A stretch of 64,000 nt of DNA from Pseudomonadaceae bacterium (GCA_030602315.1 JAUVZY010000003.1:83537-147536); one strand, 5' to 3'. Shown: positions 44,416-54,355, counted from the stretch's first letter. A program made the numbers and translations. The notes: generated from the letters alone by a model not told the origin.

Positions 44416-46620
44416 TTAGCGGCCGTACTCGTACTGGTAGTAGCCGTACTCGCCGTACGTCGAAGCCTTGCGCTTGACGGCGTTGAAGATCACCCCCTTG
44501 ACCATCACACCGTTCTGTTCGAGGCGGCGTTTGGCCAGTTCGATCTCTTTCAGACGGTTCTGACCGTAGCGGGTGACCATCAGCGTGGTGCCGGCCTGGC
44601 TGCCCACCAGCGCGGCGTCGGTAACCGCGAGGATCGGCGGGGTATCGAAGATCACCAGGTCGTACATGCTGCTGACCTCGCGCACGAAGCGGGTGAAGTT
44701 CTCGTGCATCAACAGCTCCGAGGGGTTCGGCGGCAGCTGCCCGTGGCTGATCACGTGCAGGTTATGCAGCTGGGTCTTCTGGATCGCGTCGAACAGGGTG
44801 ATGCGCCCGGAGAGGATGTCGGACAGCCCCTTCTCGGCGCGTCCGCGCAGCATCTTGTGCAGGTAGCCCTTGCGCATGTCGGCATCGATCAGCAGCACCT
44901 TCTTGCCGGACTGGGCGATGACCACCGCCAGGTTGGTGGTGACGAACGACTTGCCCACCGCCGGACTCGGGCCGGTGATCATCATCACGTTGTTCTTCGC
45001 CTCGATCATCGCGAAGTGCAGGCTGGTGCGCAGGCTGCGCAGCGCTTCGGTGGCCAGCTCGGCGGGATCGTTGAGCGCCAGCAGGTACGAGGCTTCGCTC
45101 TTGTCACGCTTGCTGGTCAGGCGTTCTTCGATTTCCTGCTGGCGATCGCTGAACGGGATGGTGGCGTAGACCGGCACGCCGGCCCGCTCGATTTCGTCAG
45201 GGTTTTCCACGCCGCGTTTGAGCGCTTCGCGGACATACACGAACATCAGCGCGATGAACCCGCCGAGAATGGTGGCGGCGATCACCACCAGCGGCTTGTT
45301 CGGCTTGACGGGCTTGTCCACATCCACCGCGGCGTGGTCGATGATGCGCACGTTGCCCACCGTGCCGGCGCGCAGGATGTCCAGCTCCTGGGTCTTGTTC
45401 AGCAGCAGGGCGTAGGTGTCGGAGGCGACCTCCACATCGCGGGTCAGGCGCAGCAGCTCCTGCTGGGTGGACGGCAAGCCCTGGATCTGCTGCTCCAGAA
45501 CGCTTTTCTCCACTTTGAGCTGATCGATCTGGTTGAGCACCGCACGGAAGTTGGGATGCTGGCGAGTGAAGCGCCGCTCCATGTCGGTACGCTGCAGATT
45601 CAGCTCGGAGATCTTCGCTTCGATCTCGATGATGCGGTCCAGTACGCCCTGGGTTTCCGCGCTGATGTCCACCGATTTGGCGGTGGTCTGGTACTCGCGC
45701 AGCGCGGTCTGGGCTCTTTCCAGCTGGCGGCGCACTTCAGGGATCTGCTTGTCGAGGAACTCCAGGCTCTGGGTGGCCTCGGCGGCATTGCGCGCCACGT
45801 TCTGCTGCACGTAGCGCTGGGCGATTTCCTGCAGCACGCGCACTGCCTGCTCGGGGTCGCGATCTTCGAGGGAGATACCAACGATGCCTGACTGCTTGCC
45901 ACGTTCACCGGCACGCAGGGCGTCCTGGTATTCCTCGATGGTGGTGTAGGTGCGGTTCTTGATGACGGTGAACGTGGTGCCGGGGCGAGCGAGCAGTTCG
46001 CTTACACGAATCCGGTAACCGTTGCTCTCGATGGTCTGGCCAACCACGCCCTGAATGACGACTTCATCGTCCGGATCGCGCAGCAAAAAGCCGTTGTTTT
46101 CTGCCGCCTCGAAACTCAACTTCTCACCATGCGCCGCATCGGGCACCAGTAGCTCGGCGATCTTGAGTCTCTCGCCGCCCCACGCGTAGCCGCCGAAGCC
46201 CTCCGGATACCAGCCCAGTTCGGCCTCTTCAGTGGGCTCGAAGCGACGCGCCATGAACCCGCCGATCAGCGGGAAGTAGTCGGGCTTGATGATGATATCG
46301 AGGCTCAGCGCTTCAACCGCTGCGCCCACTACCGAGCGCGACTTGAGCAGGGAAATCTCCGTCTCCGCCGGGGACACCGGCGGATTGACGCTGACCACGT
46401 CGGTCAGGCTGGGCAACCCGCTCTTGGGCTCGATCTGAATCATCGCCGTGGCCTGATAGATCGGCGTGCCGAGCAGCGCATAGGCCAGGCCAAGCGCGGT
46501 GAAGAACCCGGTTATGCTGAGGATCAGCTTGCGATTGTTCAGGAACGTGTCGAAAAGATGAGCGAGGTCGAGGTCCTTGCTTTCTTTCGTTTCGTACAGG
46601 GGACGGGGCATGGTAGTCAT
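44416..46620 (-). CDS. Wzc-type tyrosine autokinase / chain-length regulator
   Basis: About 734 aa. N-terminal Wzz domain with a membrane helix (LILSITGFFTALGLAYALLG), long periplasmic coiled-coil part (SLEFLDKQIPEVRRQLERAQ), a second helix (PLVVIAATILGGFIALMFVY) and cytoplasmic kinase domain. Walker A GPSPAVGKSF, Walker A' LLIDADMRKG, Walker B LVIFDTPP and Tyr-rich tail (STYGEYGYYQYEYG). ATG 46620 has AAGGG about 6 bases upstream; the open frame upstream lacks support. It follows wzb by 14 bases. The paralogue is at 2147-4381. Confidence 0.93.
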   Translation of the reverse strand: MTTMPRPLYETKESKDLDLAHLFDTFLNNRKLILSITGFFTALGLAYALLGTPIYQATAMIQIEPKSGLPSLTDVVSVNPPVSPAETEISLLKSRSVVGAAVEALSLDIIIKPDYFPLIGGFMARRFEPTEEAELGWYPEGFGGYAWGGERLKIAELLVPDAAHGEKLSFEAAENNGFLLRDPDDEVVIQGVVGQTIESNGYRIRVSELLARPGTTFTVIKNRTYTTIEEYQDALRAGERGKQSGIVGISLEDRDPEQAVRVLQEIAQRYVQQNVARNAAEATQSLEFLDKQIPEVRRQLERAQTALREYQTTAKSVDISAETQGVLDRIIEIEAKISELNLQRTDMERRFTRQHPNFRAVLNQIDQLKVEKSVLEQQIQGLPSTQQELLRLTRDVEVASDTYALLLNKTQELDILRAGTVGNVRIIDHAAVDVDKPVKPNKPLVVIAATILGGFIALMFVYVREALKRGVENPDEIERAGVPVYATIPFSDRQQEIEERLTSKRDKSEASYLLALNDPAELATEALRSLRTSLHFAMIEAKNNVMMITGPSPAVGKSFVTTNLAVVIAQSGKKVLLIDADMRKGYLHKMLRGRAEKGLSDILSGRITLFDAIQKTQLHNLHVISHGQLPPNPSELLMHENFTRFVREVSSMYDLVIFDTPPILAVTDAALVGSQAGTTLMVTRYGQNRLKEIELAKRRLEQNGVMVKGVIFNAVKRKASTYGEYGYYQYEYGR

Positions 46621-46634
46621 CGAAATCCCTTTAC

Positions 46635-47072
46635 TCAGGTCAGGTAGGGAAGCCAACTCGTGACGGATTTCGTCAGGAGCATGTGGACGTGTTCGAAGGC
46701 GGGGCGCGCCTGTCGATAGGGGTCGGGTATTTCCACGTCGTTTTGCCATTTGCCTATGAGAAAAGTCTTTCCATGAACTTCCGGCGCCAATTGCCGCAGG
46801 CGCTGGATGTGGCTGTGCTCCATGGCGAGGATCAAATCGGCCAGGTGCAGCATGTTCGGCTCTACCTGCCGGGCACGATGGGGACCGGGCTCGACGCCGT
46901 TGTCGCGCAGTACCTGCTCGGCCGTCTTGTCCATCGGATTACCCACGAGTGCGCCGATACCGGCGGAGCTGAACAGCGGTCCCTGGCCCCTGAATCTGTG
47001 ACGGAAAAGCTCCTCGGCCATGGGGCTACGGCAGATGTTGCCGACACAGATGATCAGGACGTTCTGGAACAT
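46635..47072 (-). CDS. Low-molecular-weight protein tyrosine phosphatase (Wzb type)
   Basis: 145 aa. P-loop C9-VGNIC-R15 (CX5R), and general acid Asp117 in IPDPYRQ. It dephosphorylates the Tyr-rich tail of Wzc, enabling kinase cycling during export. Directly upstream of wzc (14 bases). The single phosphatase of the window, so it may serve both kinases. Confidence 0.93.
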   Translation of the reverse strand: MFQNVLIICVGNICRSPMAEELFRHRFRGQGPLFSSAGIGALVGNPMDKTAEQVLRDNGVEPGPHRARQVEPNMLHLADLILAMEHSHIQRLRQLAPEVHGKTFLIGKWQNDVEIPDPYRQARPAFEHVHMLLTKSVTSWLPYLT

Positions 47073-47199
47073 GGGTCTGCCTTGCTTCCTGTTGGCGAAT
47101 TCATCGGATCTGTCTTCCTTGGAAGAACGAAAGTGAGAGGTAATTCGCCGCGCTTAAGTTCCCGCTAGCCCCCGCGCCATGCGGCTTTGAGGGCTACCA

Positions 47200-47224
47200 C
47201 CGGTCTCCTTGCAAGCCAGACCGG
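47200..47224 (-). promoter_or_regulatory. Hairpin after the priming transferase gene
   Basis: Arms CCGGTCT (47200-47206) and AGACCGG (47218-47224) around an 11-base loop, just past the priming gene's stop and about 130 bases before wzb. No U-tract; probably an intercistronic attenuator or processing site. Confidence 0.5.
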
Positions 47225-47234
47225 GGGCGGGGCG

Positions 47235-48671
47235 TCAGTAGACGTCCTTGTTCAACAGCAAGGCGGGAACGGTCCGCGCCAGGATGTAGATGTCGAACCA
47301 CAGCGACCAGCGCTCGATGTAGTCGAGGTCGTAGTGCACGCGCTTCTCGATCTTTTCCAGAGTGTCGGTTTCGCCGCGATAACCATGGATCTGCGCCCAG
47401 CCGGTGATGCCCGGCTTGACCCGGTGGCGCGCCGAATATTCGGCCACGGCGTCCTCGAACAGCACGCCGGCCGCCTTGGTGGCCGTGGCATGAGGGCGTG
47501 GGCCTACCATCGACATGCTGCCGAGGAACACGTTGATCAGCTGTGGCAACTCGTCGAGGCTGGTCTTGCGAATGAAACGGCCGACCCGGGTGATGCGGTC
47601 GTCGTCGCGGGTGGTTTGGCGATCGGCGTTGGCATCGGCCTTGGCGTGGTACATCGAGCGGAACTTGTAGACCTCGATCAGCCGGTTGTTGTAGCCGTAG
47701 CGCTTCTGCTTGAAGAGTACCGGGCCGGGCGAGTCGATCTTGATCGCCAGCGCCACCGCAAGCATGACCGGCGCCGCCAGGATCAGCGCCAGGCTCGACA
47801 GCACGATGTCTTCGATGCGCTTGAACAGCGGCGACCAGCCGCGCAGCGGCAGATCCGAGGCGATCAGCGCGGGCAGGCCGGCCACGTCGGTGATGCGCTT
47901 GTTGGCATGGCGGAAGGCGACCACGTCCGGCACCAGCAGCACGTTCACCGGCAGCTTGCGCAGCTCGTTCATCACCTGCCCGATGCGGTTGTCAGCGAAC
48001 CACGGCAGGGCGACCAGCACCTGGGTGACCTTCTCTTCACGGATCATGCGTTCGAGGTCGCGCAGGTTGCCCAGCAGCGGAAGGTTGGCAAGGCTCTTGG
48101 GCAGACGCTCCAGGCGGTCGTCGACAAAGCCAACCACCCCGGTACGGATGTCGCGGTTTTCCAGCAGGTACTCGGCCACGCGCACGCCGTTGTCGGTGCC
48201 GCCAAGGATCACCGCATTCTGCAGGTACATGCCCTTGTCCATGCGCCGGCGAAACAGTGCCAGCATGCACAGCCGCTCGACGCCGAACAGCAGCGCGCTG
48301 GCGGCGAACCAGATACCCAGGTGCACCGGCTCCAGATAGCTCAGCATGCCCAGTCCCTGGTGCATGAAAATCAGCATGGTAAAGGCGGTGGCCCAGGCCA
48401 GCAGCATGATGCGAAAGCGCAGGAGGGTGCTGAAGATCTCCTCGCTGTAGATGCCGACGGTCTGGAAAATCAGCACGCTGACTACGCCGAAAAACACCAG
48501 AAACGGCGCGAAGCTGCTGCCAGGCTGGGACATGTCGAACGGTTGCAGGGCCAGCAGCACAAGGCCCGGCAGCATCACGGTCAGCGCATGAATGGCGCGT
48601 ACGCTAGCCTTGAAGTAATCGACGAAACTTGGGTGGCTGTATTCCAGGGTTCCAACTGTCTGTAAGCGCAT
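47235..48671 (-). CDS. Undecaprenyl-phosphate sugar phosphotransferase (WcaJ/EpsL type)
   Basis: About 478 aa polyisoprenyl-phosphate hexose-1-phosphate transferase that starts repeat-unit assembly by putting the first sugar phosphate on undecaprenyl phosphate. Four N-terminal hydrophobic helices, a CoA-binding-like middle domain ([19 protein letters not shown]), a reentrant helix [20 protein letters not shown], then the catalytic domain: [51 protein letters not shown]. Start ATG 48671 with AAGGAG 8 bases upstream. The only priming enzyme in the window. Preceded by a long structured leader. Confidence 0.92.
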   Translation of the reverse strand: MRLQTVGTLEYSHPSFVDYFKASVRAIHALTVMLPGLVLLALQPFDMSQPGSSFAPFLVFFGVVSVLIFQTVGIYSEEIFSTLLRFRIMLLAWATAFTMLIFMHQGLGMLSYLEPVHLGIWFAASALLFGVERLCMLALFRRRMDKGMYLQNAVILGGTDNGVRVAEYLLENRDIRTGVVGFVDDRLERLPKSLANLPLLGNLRDLERMIREEKVTQVLVALPWFADNRIGQVMNELRKLPVNVLLVPDVVAFRHANKRITDVAGLPALIASDLPLRGWSPLFKRIEDIVLSSLALILAAPVMLAVALAIKIDSPGPVLFKQKRYGYNNRLIEVYKFRSMYHAKADANADRQTTRDDDRITRVGRFIRKTSLDELPQLINVFLGSMSMVGPRPHATATKAAGVLFEDAVAEYSARHRVKPGITGWAQIHGYRGETDTLEKIEKRVHYDLDYIERWSLWFDIYILARTVPALLLNKDVY

Positions 48672-49014
48672 CTGAAAGGCTCCTTCCTTCGCCGGAACGG
48701 TTGGCGACGCGACGGATGGGACCGGATGGTCCCCAGGGACGGTAACGAACCCGATGAGGCATCGGATATGTGCTCCGACCCTGGGCAAAAAAATCAGTTC
48801 ATTGCCCAGACGTAACGCGGGCGAAAAGCCGACTGTGTTGCATGGGATTGGTAAGTGCTTGGAAGCAAAGCGTTTTTCAATCTGTGCCGGTAGAGCGTGG
48901 GCTGGCCATGCGACAACTTCGCAGCGTCCGTGGAGTCCAAACCCAGCGCGAGCCAATAGGCGATTTCCTACACGCCCCCTTTAGGGGAATGGCGGCATGG
49001 CTTTCGAGGTCAGC
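48672..49014. promoter_or_regulatory. Structured leader/promoter region between priming gene and yegS-like gene
   Basis: 343 bases without a gene. Three perfect stems: GGGACC/GGTCCC (48718-48723 with 48728-48733), CCGATG/CATCGG (48751-48756 with 48760-48765) and CTGGGCAA/TTGCCCAG (48781-48788 with 48802-48809). All lie within about 140 bases of the priming-gene start, so they would sit in its 5' leader on the minus strand. The longest stem has an A-rich loop and may be an operator. No ops motif. Confidence 0.55.
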
Positions 49015-49935
49015 ATGAGCGAGCGAAGGGCCTGGATGATTCTCAACGGCAAGCAGGCCGGCAACGAGGAGGTGCGCCGGGCGGTTCGCTATCGCCGGGA
49101 GCTGGGCTGGGAGTTGGCGGTGCGGGTCACCTGGGAGGCCGAGGATGTCCCGCGATTGGTCCACGAGGGTCTGGCTGCCGGGTACACCCACTTGGTTGCC
49201 GGCGGTGGCGACGGCACGCTGAGCGGGGTGGCCGAGGCGATGGTGCAGCAGCAGGCGCAGGCCAGCCTGACCCTGATGCCGCTGGGTACGGCGAACGATT
49301 TCGCCCGCGCCGCTGGGGTCCCGCTGGTGCCGTTGGACGCGCTGGCGCTGATCGACCAGCCGCCGGTGGCGGTGGACATGGGGCAGGTCGCCTCGCGCTA
49401 TTTTCTCAACATGGCTACCGGCGGCTTCGGCTCACGGGTGACTGCCAGTACCTCCGAGGAGCTCAAGCGCTTTCTGGGGGGCGGCGCCTACCTGTTCACA
49501 GGGCTTACGCGGTTTGCCGAAGTCCGTTCCATGCACGGTCGCTTCATCGGTCCGAACTTCGACTGGGAGGGGGACTTTCTCGCCTTCGGCATCGGCAACG
49601 GGCGTCAGGCCGGCGGGGGGCAGCTGCTTTGCCCCAACGCACTGATCGACGATGGCTTGCTGGACGTCTGCATCGTGCCGGCGCCGCCGGACAACCTCAG
49701 TACCCTGGGCACGCTGCTGGCCGGCGGCCTGGGTGGGCTGGAGTCGGTGTCGCTCAGCACGCGGCTGGCGTGGCTGGAGATCGAGGCGCCGGATGCGGTG
49801 GACATCAACCTCGACGGCGAGCCGCTGGTCGAGGCGCAACTGCGTTTCGCCGTGGCGCCGCGCGCCTTGTGGTTGCATCTGCCGGAGGATTCGGCGCTGC
49901 TTGGGCGGGCGGCCGCCGAGACGGCGAACGCCTGA
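49015..49935 (+). CDS. YegS-like lipid (diacylglycerol) kinase family protein
   Basis: About 306 aa. DAGK catalytic domain with the ATP-binding GGGDGTLSGVAEAM, PLGTANDFARAAG and a C-terminal beta-sandwich (DGLLDVCIV, then DINLDGEPL). Members phosphorylate phosphatidylglycerol or diacylglycerol in vitro; the physiological substrate is not known. ATG 49015 is preferred (GAGG at 49006-49009) over ATG 48997. Divergent from the priming transferase gene. Confidence 0.87.
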   Translation: MSERRAWMILNGKQAGNEEVRRAVRYRRELGWELAVRVTWEAEDVPRLVHEGLAAGYTHLVAGGGDGTLSGVAEAMVQQQAQASLTLMPLGTANDFARAAGVPLVPLDALALIDQPPVAVDMGQVASRYFLNMATGGFGSRVTASTSEELKRFLGGGAYLFTGLTRFAEVRSMHGRFIGPNFDWEGDFLAFGIGNGRQAGGGQLLCPNALIDDGLLDVCIVPAPPDNLSTLGTLLAGGLGGLESVSLSTRLAWLEIEAPDAVDINLDGEPLVEAQLRFAVAPRALWLHLPEDSALLGRAAAETANA

Positions 49936-50017
49936 TATCATTGTGCCCGTATGCTTCAAGCACAGCCGCGAGCGGCCGATAACCTCAGTTCATCCATCAG
50001 CATCCAAGGGGCTTCCC

Positions 50018-50944
50018 ATGCCTGCCATTCTCGACTCGGTCGACCAACGCACGCGCCTGGTAGGTGAAAACCGCCTGGAAATCCTGATGTTCAGGCTGTC
50101 GGGTCGGCAGCTGTTCGCGATCAACGTGTTCAAGGTACAGGAAGTGGTGCAGTTGCCCCGCCTGACCCTGATGCCGCATAGCCACCCGCATGTGCGCGGG
50201 GTGATCAACCTGCGCGGGCAGACCTTGCCGGTGATCGACCTGGCCCAGGCAATCGGCATGAAGCCCTTGGTGGCGGACGAGAAGAGCACCATCATCGTCA
50301 CCGAATACAACCGCAGCGTGCAGGCGTTTCTGGTGGGGGGCGTGGAGCGCATCCTCAACCTGACCTGGGAGTCGATCCAGCCGCCGCCTGGTACGGCCGG
50401 CCGCCACCATTACCTGACGGCGATTACCCGGGTCGGCGAGCAGTTGGTGGAAATTATCGACGTGGAGCGGGTATTGGCGGAAATCGTCCCCTACAACACG
50501 GCGATTCCCGCCGATCGTCTGGCTGATCCTGTGCTGGAGCGTGCGCGCGGCCGGGAAGTGCTGCTGGTGGACGATTCCAATGTGGCGATCAGTCAGTTGA
50601 AGGAAACCCTCTCGCAGCTGGACATCAAGATCCACACCGCCAGTGACGGCCTGCAAGGGCTGAAGAAGCTCAAGGCCTGGGCCGACGCTGGCGAGGTGAT
50701 GACCGACAAGCTGCTGATGGTCTTTACCGATGCCGAGATGCCGGAAATGGACGGTTACCGTCTGACCACCGAGATCCGCCAGGACCCGCGCCTGCGTGAT
50801 CTCTACGTGGTGCTGCACACGTCGCTGTCCGGCGCTTTCAACCACGCGATGGTGAAGAAGGTCGGCTGCGACAACTTCCTCTCCAAGTTCCAGCCCGAGG
50901 GTCTGGTCGACGTGGTGCGCGACCGCCTGCAGCGCGACGTCTGA
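50018..50944 (+). CDS. CheV-type chemotaxis coupling/response regulator
   Basis: About 308 aa. N-terminal CheW domain (NRLEILMFRLSGRQLFAINV, then RGVINLRGQTLPVIDL) and C-terminal receiver domain with VLLVDDSNVA acidic pocket, phospho-acceptor Asp in FTDAEMPEMDGY, Thr in LHTSLSG and Lys in LSKFQPEG. Couples CheA to receptors and may buffer signalling. ATG 50018 with AAGGGG upstream; the frame is open further upstream only as shadow. Convergent with slt, with an 11-bp hairpin between. Confidence 0.92.
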   Translation: MPAILDSVDQRTRLVGENRLEILMFRLSGRQLFAINVFKVQEVVQLPRLTLMPHSHPHVRGVINLRGQTLPVIDLAQAIGMKPLVADEKSTIIVTEYNRSVQAFLVGGVERILNLTWESIQPPPGTAGRHHYLTAITRVGEQLVEIIDVERVLAEIVPYNTAIPADRLADPVLERARGREVLLVDDSNVAISQLKETLSQLDIKIHTASDGLQGLKKLKAWADAGEVMTDKLLMVFTDAEMPEMDGYRLTTEIRQDPRLRDLYVVLHTSLSGAFNHAMVKKVGCDNFLSKFQPEGLVDVVRDRLQRDV

Positions 50945-50949
50945 ATCCG

Positions 50950-50990
50950 GTGGGCGCCGGTGCCGGCGGATGGGGCCGGCCGGCGCCCAC
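50950..50990. terminator. Hairpin between convergent cheV-type and slt genes
   Basis: Perfect 11-base arms GTGGGCGCCGG / CCGGCGCCCAC with a 19-base loop, 5 bases after the CheV stop. No U-tract; likely a shared 3'-end structure. Confidence 0.55.
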
Positions 50991-50998
50991 TGGCGGCG

Positions 50999-52921
50999 TT
51001 ACTGGTCCTCGAAGAAGCGCTCGTGCCACTCCACCAAGGGCTGCGGCGCATTGAGCTTCTGGCCGTAGATCACCGAGTAGGTCAGCACGTTCTGCACGTA
51101 CTGGCGGGTTTCGTCGAACGGAATGTTCTCCACCCACACGTCGAATGACAGGTGCGATGCATCGCGCAGCCACTGGCGAACCCGGCCGGGGCCGGCGTTG
51201 TAGGCGGCCGAGGCGAGCACCCGGTTGCCCTTGAACTGCCCGTAGATCTGGTTCATGTACGCGGTGCCGAGCTGGATATTGAGCGCCGGATTGATCAGCT
51301 GGTGCTGAGCGGTATAGGGAATGTTGTAGCGCTTGGCCGTCTCCTTGGCCGTGGCCGGCATCAGCTGCATCAGCCCGGTGGCACCTACCGGTGAGCGAGC
51401 ATCGGTCATGAAGCCGCTTTCCTGGCGGGTGATGGCGAACGCCCAGGCCGGGTGCACCTGGCGTTGGCGCGCGGCGCGTACCAGTTCGTCGCGGTAGGCC
51501 ATCGGGAAGCGAATGTCCAGATCGTCCCAGTACTCGGCCTGGCTGATGGTGCGAATGGCCGGGAAATACCACTGCATGTCGTAGCCGATCCGCGCCTGCG
51601 CCACCTTCTCGTCGCGCTCGAAGAACTGGGTGGCGTGGTACCACTCGCGGCGACCGTCGGCGATCTTGCCGCGCGCGTGGAACTCCAGTGCGCGACGAAT
51701 ACCCGGCGCGTTGCGCACGCGGTCGATCACGCCCTTGTCCAGCCGCAGCGGCTGGTGATTCAGCCGGTAGGGCGCCTGGATGCGGTCGGCGGCCAGAAAG
51801 CCGTAGTAATCGCGCTCCTGGGCTACCGGCCGGTAAAGCTCGACGGCGGCCTTGCTATCGTGGGTGGCCAGTTCGAAGCTGCGCGCCCGCCAGTAGCGCC
51901 AGCGATTGTGCTTGGCCAGGTCTTCGGGGAAGCGTGAGATCAGCTCATGGGCTTCCTTCCAGCGCCCCAGGCGCAGCAACAGTCGCGCGCGCCATTCGCT
52001 GAGGTTGTTGTCACGCAAGGTCGGGTCGTACTTGGCGGCGACTTCCAGCGCGCGCGGATCGAAGCGCTTGGCCAGGCTCAGGCCGATCTGGCGGGCGAGG
52101 GCGACCTTCTCGTCGTCGGAGAATTCCAGGCGCTTGGCGTACAGCTCGAGCAGCCCCAGGGCCTTTTCCGGATCCTGGCGGGCCAGGCGGCGCAGGCCCA
52201 TGCCGACCACATCGCCCATGATCCGCCCATTGCCGGCAAACCGAGCGGTATTGGCGATCAGTTGCGGATTCTGGGCCACCTCGATCATCAGCTGCGCTTC
52301 GTTACCGTGGCGAGCCAGTTGTCTGGCCAGAAAGCTCGCCAGGCTGTAGTTGCCGGCCTCGACGGCAAGACGCGTGCGCTGCCAGCGCAGCTCCTCGGTC
52401 AGCTGGCCGGCTGCGCTCCATTGCTCGAACAAAGGATCACACTGGTTCGGCTGGGACTTGCCGGCGAGCCACAGGCGCTGGGCCTCGGCCCAGGCTTCGC
52501 TCTGCCGGCCGCGCTGCAGATACCCTCGCGCATTGAGGCAATCCAGCTCGGTGAAGCCGAGCTTGGGCGAGTAGTGCCGGTCGAAGGTGGTCCAGTCGCC
52601 GCGGCCGGCCAGCTGGCTGAGCCAGCGCAGTTTCATCCAGCGGATTTGCGGCAGGTCGCCGTGCTGGGCGAGAAAACGCTCGATCTCCTCGGTGCTGGCG
52701 TGGCGAATGCGGCCGTTGAGCTCCTCGTAGGCAAGGTAGGGCTCGAGCGGGTAATTGCGCAGGGCCGCGGCATAGCGCCGGTACGGGCCGGCATCGCCCT
52801 TGCCGAGGGCACGCATCGCCTCATCGTAATAGGTACGCTGCTGAGTGAGGGTGGCGGCCTGGCTGGATGCGCAGAATGAAAAGGCGATGCAACAGGAAAG
52901 CAGGACGAGTCGGCTGCGCAT
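50999..52921 (-). CDS. slt: Soluble lytic murein transglycosylase (Slt70 type)
   Basis: About 640 aa periplasmic enzyme cleaving peptidoglycan MurNAc-GlcNAc bonds to 1,6-anhydroMurNAc. Signal peptide MRSRLVLLSCCIAFSFCASS ending SQA. Long alpha-superhelical U and L domains, then the C-terminal GEWL-like domain with ITRQESGFMTDARSPVGATG (catalytic Glu about 501), LMQLMPATA and ASAAYNAGPGRV. ATG 52921 is preferred over an upstream GTG because it begins the signal peptide. Divergent from cfa. Confidence 0.94.
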   Translation of the reverse strand: MRSRLVLLSCCIAFSFCASSQAATLTQQRTYYDEAMRALGKGDAGPYRRYAAALRNYPLEPYLAYEELNGRIRHASTEEIERFLAQHGDLPQIRWMKLRWLSQLAGRGDWTTFDRHYSPKLGFTELDCLNARGYLQRGRQSEAWAEAQRLWLAGKSQPNQCDPLFEQWSAAGQLTEELRWQRTRLAVEAGNYSLASFLARQLARHGNEAQLMIEVAQNPQLIANTARFAGNGRIMGDVVGMGLRRLARQDPEKALGLLELYAKRLEFSDDEKVALARQIGLSLAKRFDPRALEVAAKYDPTLRDNNLSEWRARLLLRLGRWKEAHELISRFPEDLAKHNRWRYWRARSFELATHDSKAAVELYRPVAQERDYYGFLAADRIQAPYRLNHQPLRLDKGVIDRVRNAPGIRRALEFHARGKIADGRREWYHATQFFERDEKVAQARIGYDMQWYFPAIRTISQAEYWDDLDIRFPMAYRDELVRAARQRQVHPAWAFAITRQESGFMTDARSPVGATGLMQLMPATAKETAKRYNIPYTAQHQLINPALNIQLGTAYMNQIYGQFKGNRVLASAAYNAGPGRVRQWLRDASHLSFDVWVENIPFDETRQYVQNVLTYSVIYGQKLNAPQPLVEWHERFFEDQ

Positions 52922-53176
52922 GGGAGTTCCGGCAAGCAAGGGGATTAACACGGCCGGGCTAGCTTAACGTGGCGATCCAGAGCGGGAAATCGGTCATATG
53001 TAAAAGCCGATGAAGCGAGGCCGAACCCGCGACGGCGCCTAGCCCGGCGGTTCTGCCGCGTTGCCACAGCGAAGCGAACAAAAGCCCTCTGCCGACGGTC
53101 GGATCGTCAGGCGCTGCCGCTGGCCGGATCAGGCGATGCGAGCAGCAAGTCGCCTGACTCCAGAGGAGGCCAAACC

Positions 53177-54355
53177 ATGGTCGATGGCACGCCGGGTATC
53201 TCCGCACCGATGGCGATTCCCGAGCAGGCGCCAACGGGCGAGGACACCCGCTTGCTGCGCCTGATGGGGGCGCTGCTCGCCGAGGCGGACGTTCGCATCA
53301 ACGGTGATCGTCCCTGGGATATCCGCCTGCATTCGCCCCAGGTCGCCGAGCGGGCATTTTCCCTGGGCAATCTCGGTCTTGGCGAGGCGTACATGGACGG
53401 CAGCTGGGACTGCCAGGCGCTGGATGAGTTCTTCTGCCATCTGCTGCGCGCGCGGATCGACCAGCGGGTGCAGCCCTGGCGGCTGATCCTGCATGCGCTG
53501 CGCGTACGCCTGCTCAACCTGCAGAGTGTGTCGCGCGCCTGGCAGGTGGGCGAGGCGCACTATGACCTGGGCAATGACTTTTACGCCGCCATGCTCGATC
53601 CGCGAATGACCTATACCTGTGGCTACTGGGCCAACGCCACCACGCTGGCCGAGGCGCAGGAGGCCAAGCTCGAGCTGATCTGCCGCAAGTTGCGGCTCGA
53701 GCCGGGCATGCGCGTGCTGGACATCGGCTGCGGCTGGGGCAGCTTCATGGGCTATGCCGCCGAGCGCTACGGCGTGGAATGCGTCGGCGTGACGGTTTCC
53801 CGCGAGCAGGTCGAATGGGCGAGCCAGCGCTATGCCGGGCTGCCATTGAGCTTTCGCCTGCAGGATTACCGCGAGCTCAACGAGCCTTTCGATCGCATCG
53901 TCAGCGTCGGCATGTTCGAACATGTCGGGCGCCGGAATCATCGCGTATTCATGGAGGTGGCCCGGCGCTGCCTGGCCGGCGACGGCCTGTTCCTGCTGCA
54001 TACCATCGGCAAGAACCGGCGCGCTGGCGTGCCCGATCCGTGGGTCGATCGCTACATCTTCCCCAACGGCGATCTACCGTCGATCGGGCAGATCGGCGAT
54101 GCGGTCGATGGGCTGTTCGTCGTGGAGGACTTGCACAACTTCGGTGCCGATTACGACCGGACGCTGATGGCCTGGCACGCCAACTTCGAGGCGGCCTGGC
54201 CGCGCTTCGCGGATCAGCTCGGCGAGCGCTTTCGGCGGATGTGGCGTTATTACCTGCTGTCCTGCGCCGGCGCGTTTCGCGCGCGCAATCTGCAGCTCTG
54301 GCAGTGGGTGTTGTCGCATCAGGGCGTGCAGGGAGGCTATTGCCGACCGCTCTGA
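53177..54355 (+). CDS. cfa: Cyclopropane-fatty-acyl-phospholipid synthase
   Basis: 392 aa. Transfers a methylene from S-adenosylmethionine to unsaturated acyl chains in membrane phospholipids, usually in stationary phase. N-terminal lipid-binding region; QVGEAHYDLGNDFYAAMLDP; SAM motif VLDIGCGWGSFM; FDRIVSVGMFEHVGRRNH; and HTIGKN. ATG 53177 follows GAGGAGG 8 bases upstream. The 225 bases to slt are gene-free and should hold both divergent promoters. Confidence 0.94.
   Translation: MVDGTPGISAPMAIPEQAPTGEDTRLLRLMGALLAEADVRINGDRPWDIRLHSPQVAERAFSLGNLGLGEAYMDGSWDCQALDEFFCHLLRARIDQRVQPWRLILHALRVRLLNLQSVSRAWQVGEAHYDLGNDFYAAMLDPRMTYTCGYWANATTLAEAQEAKLELICRKLRLEPGMRVLDIGCGWGSFMGYAAERYGVECVGVTVSREQVEWASQRYAGLPLSFRLQDYRELNEPFDRIVSVGMFEHVGRRNHRVFMEVARRCLAGDGLFLLHTIGKNRRAGVPDPWVDRYIFPNGDLPSIGQIGDAVDGLFVVEDLHNFGADYDRTLMAWHANFEAAWPRFADQLGERFRRMWRYYLLSCAGAFRARNLQLWQWVLSHQGVQGGYCRPL

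Noticed and set aside
47187-48665. 492-codon plus-strand open frame opposite the priming transferase
   Set aside because: Antisense to a complete WcaJ-type gene; sequence is His/Gln-rich with no motif.
48886-48900. ops-like string GCCGGTAGAGCGTGG near cluster 2
   Set aside because: It has an extra AG and mismatched first bases compared with ops, and it lies on the plus strand, pointing toward the YegS-like gene rather than the EPS genes.
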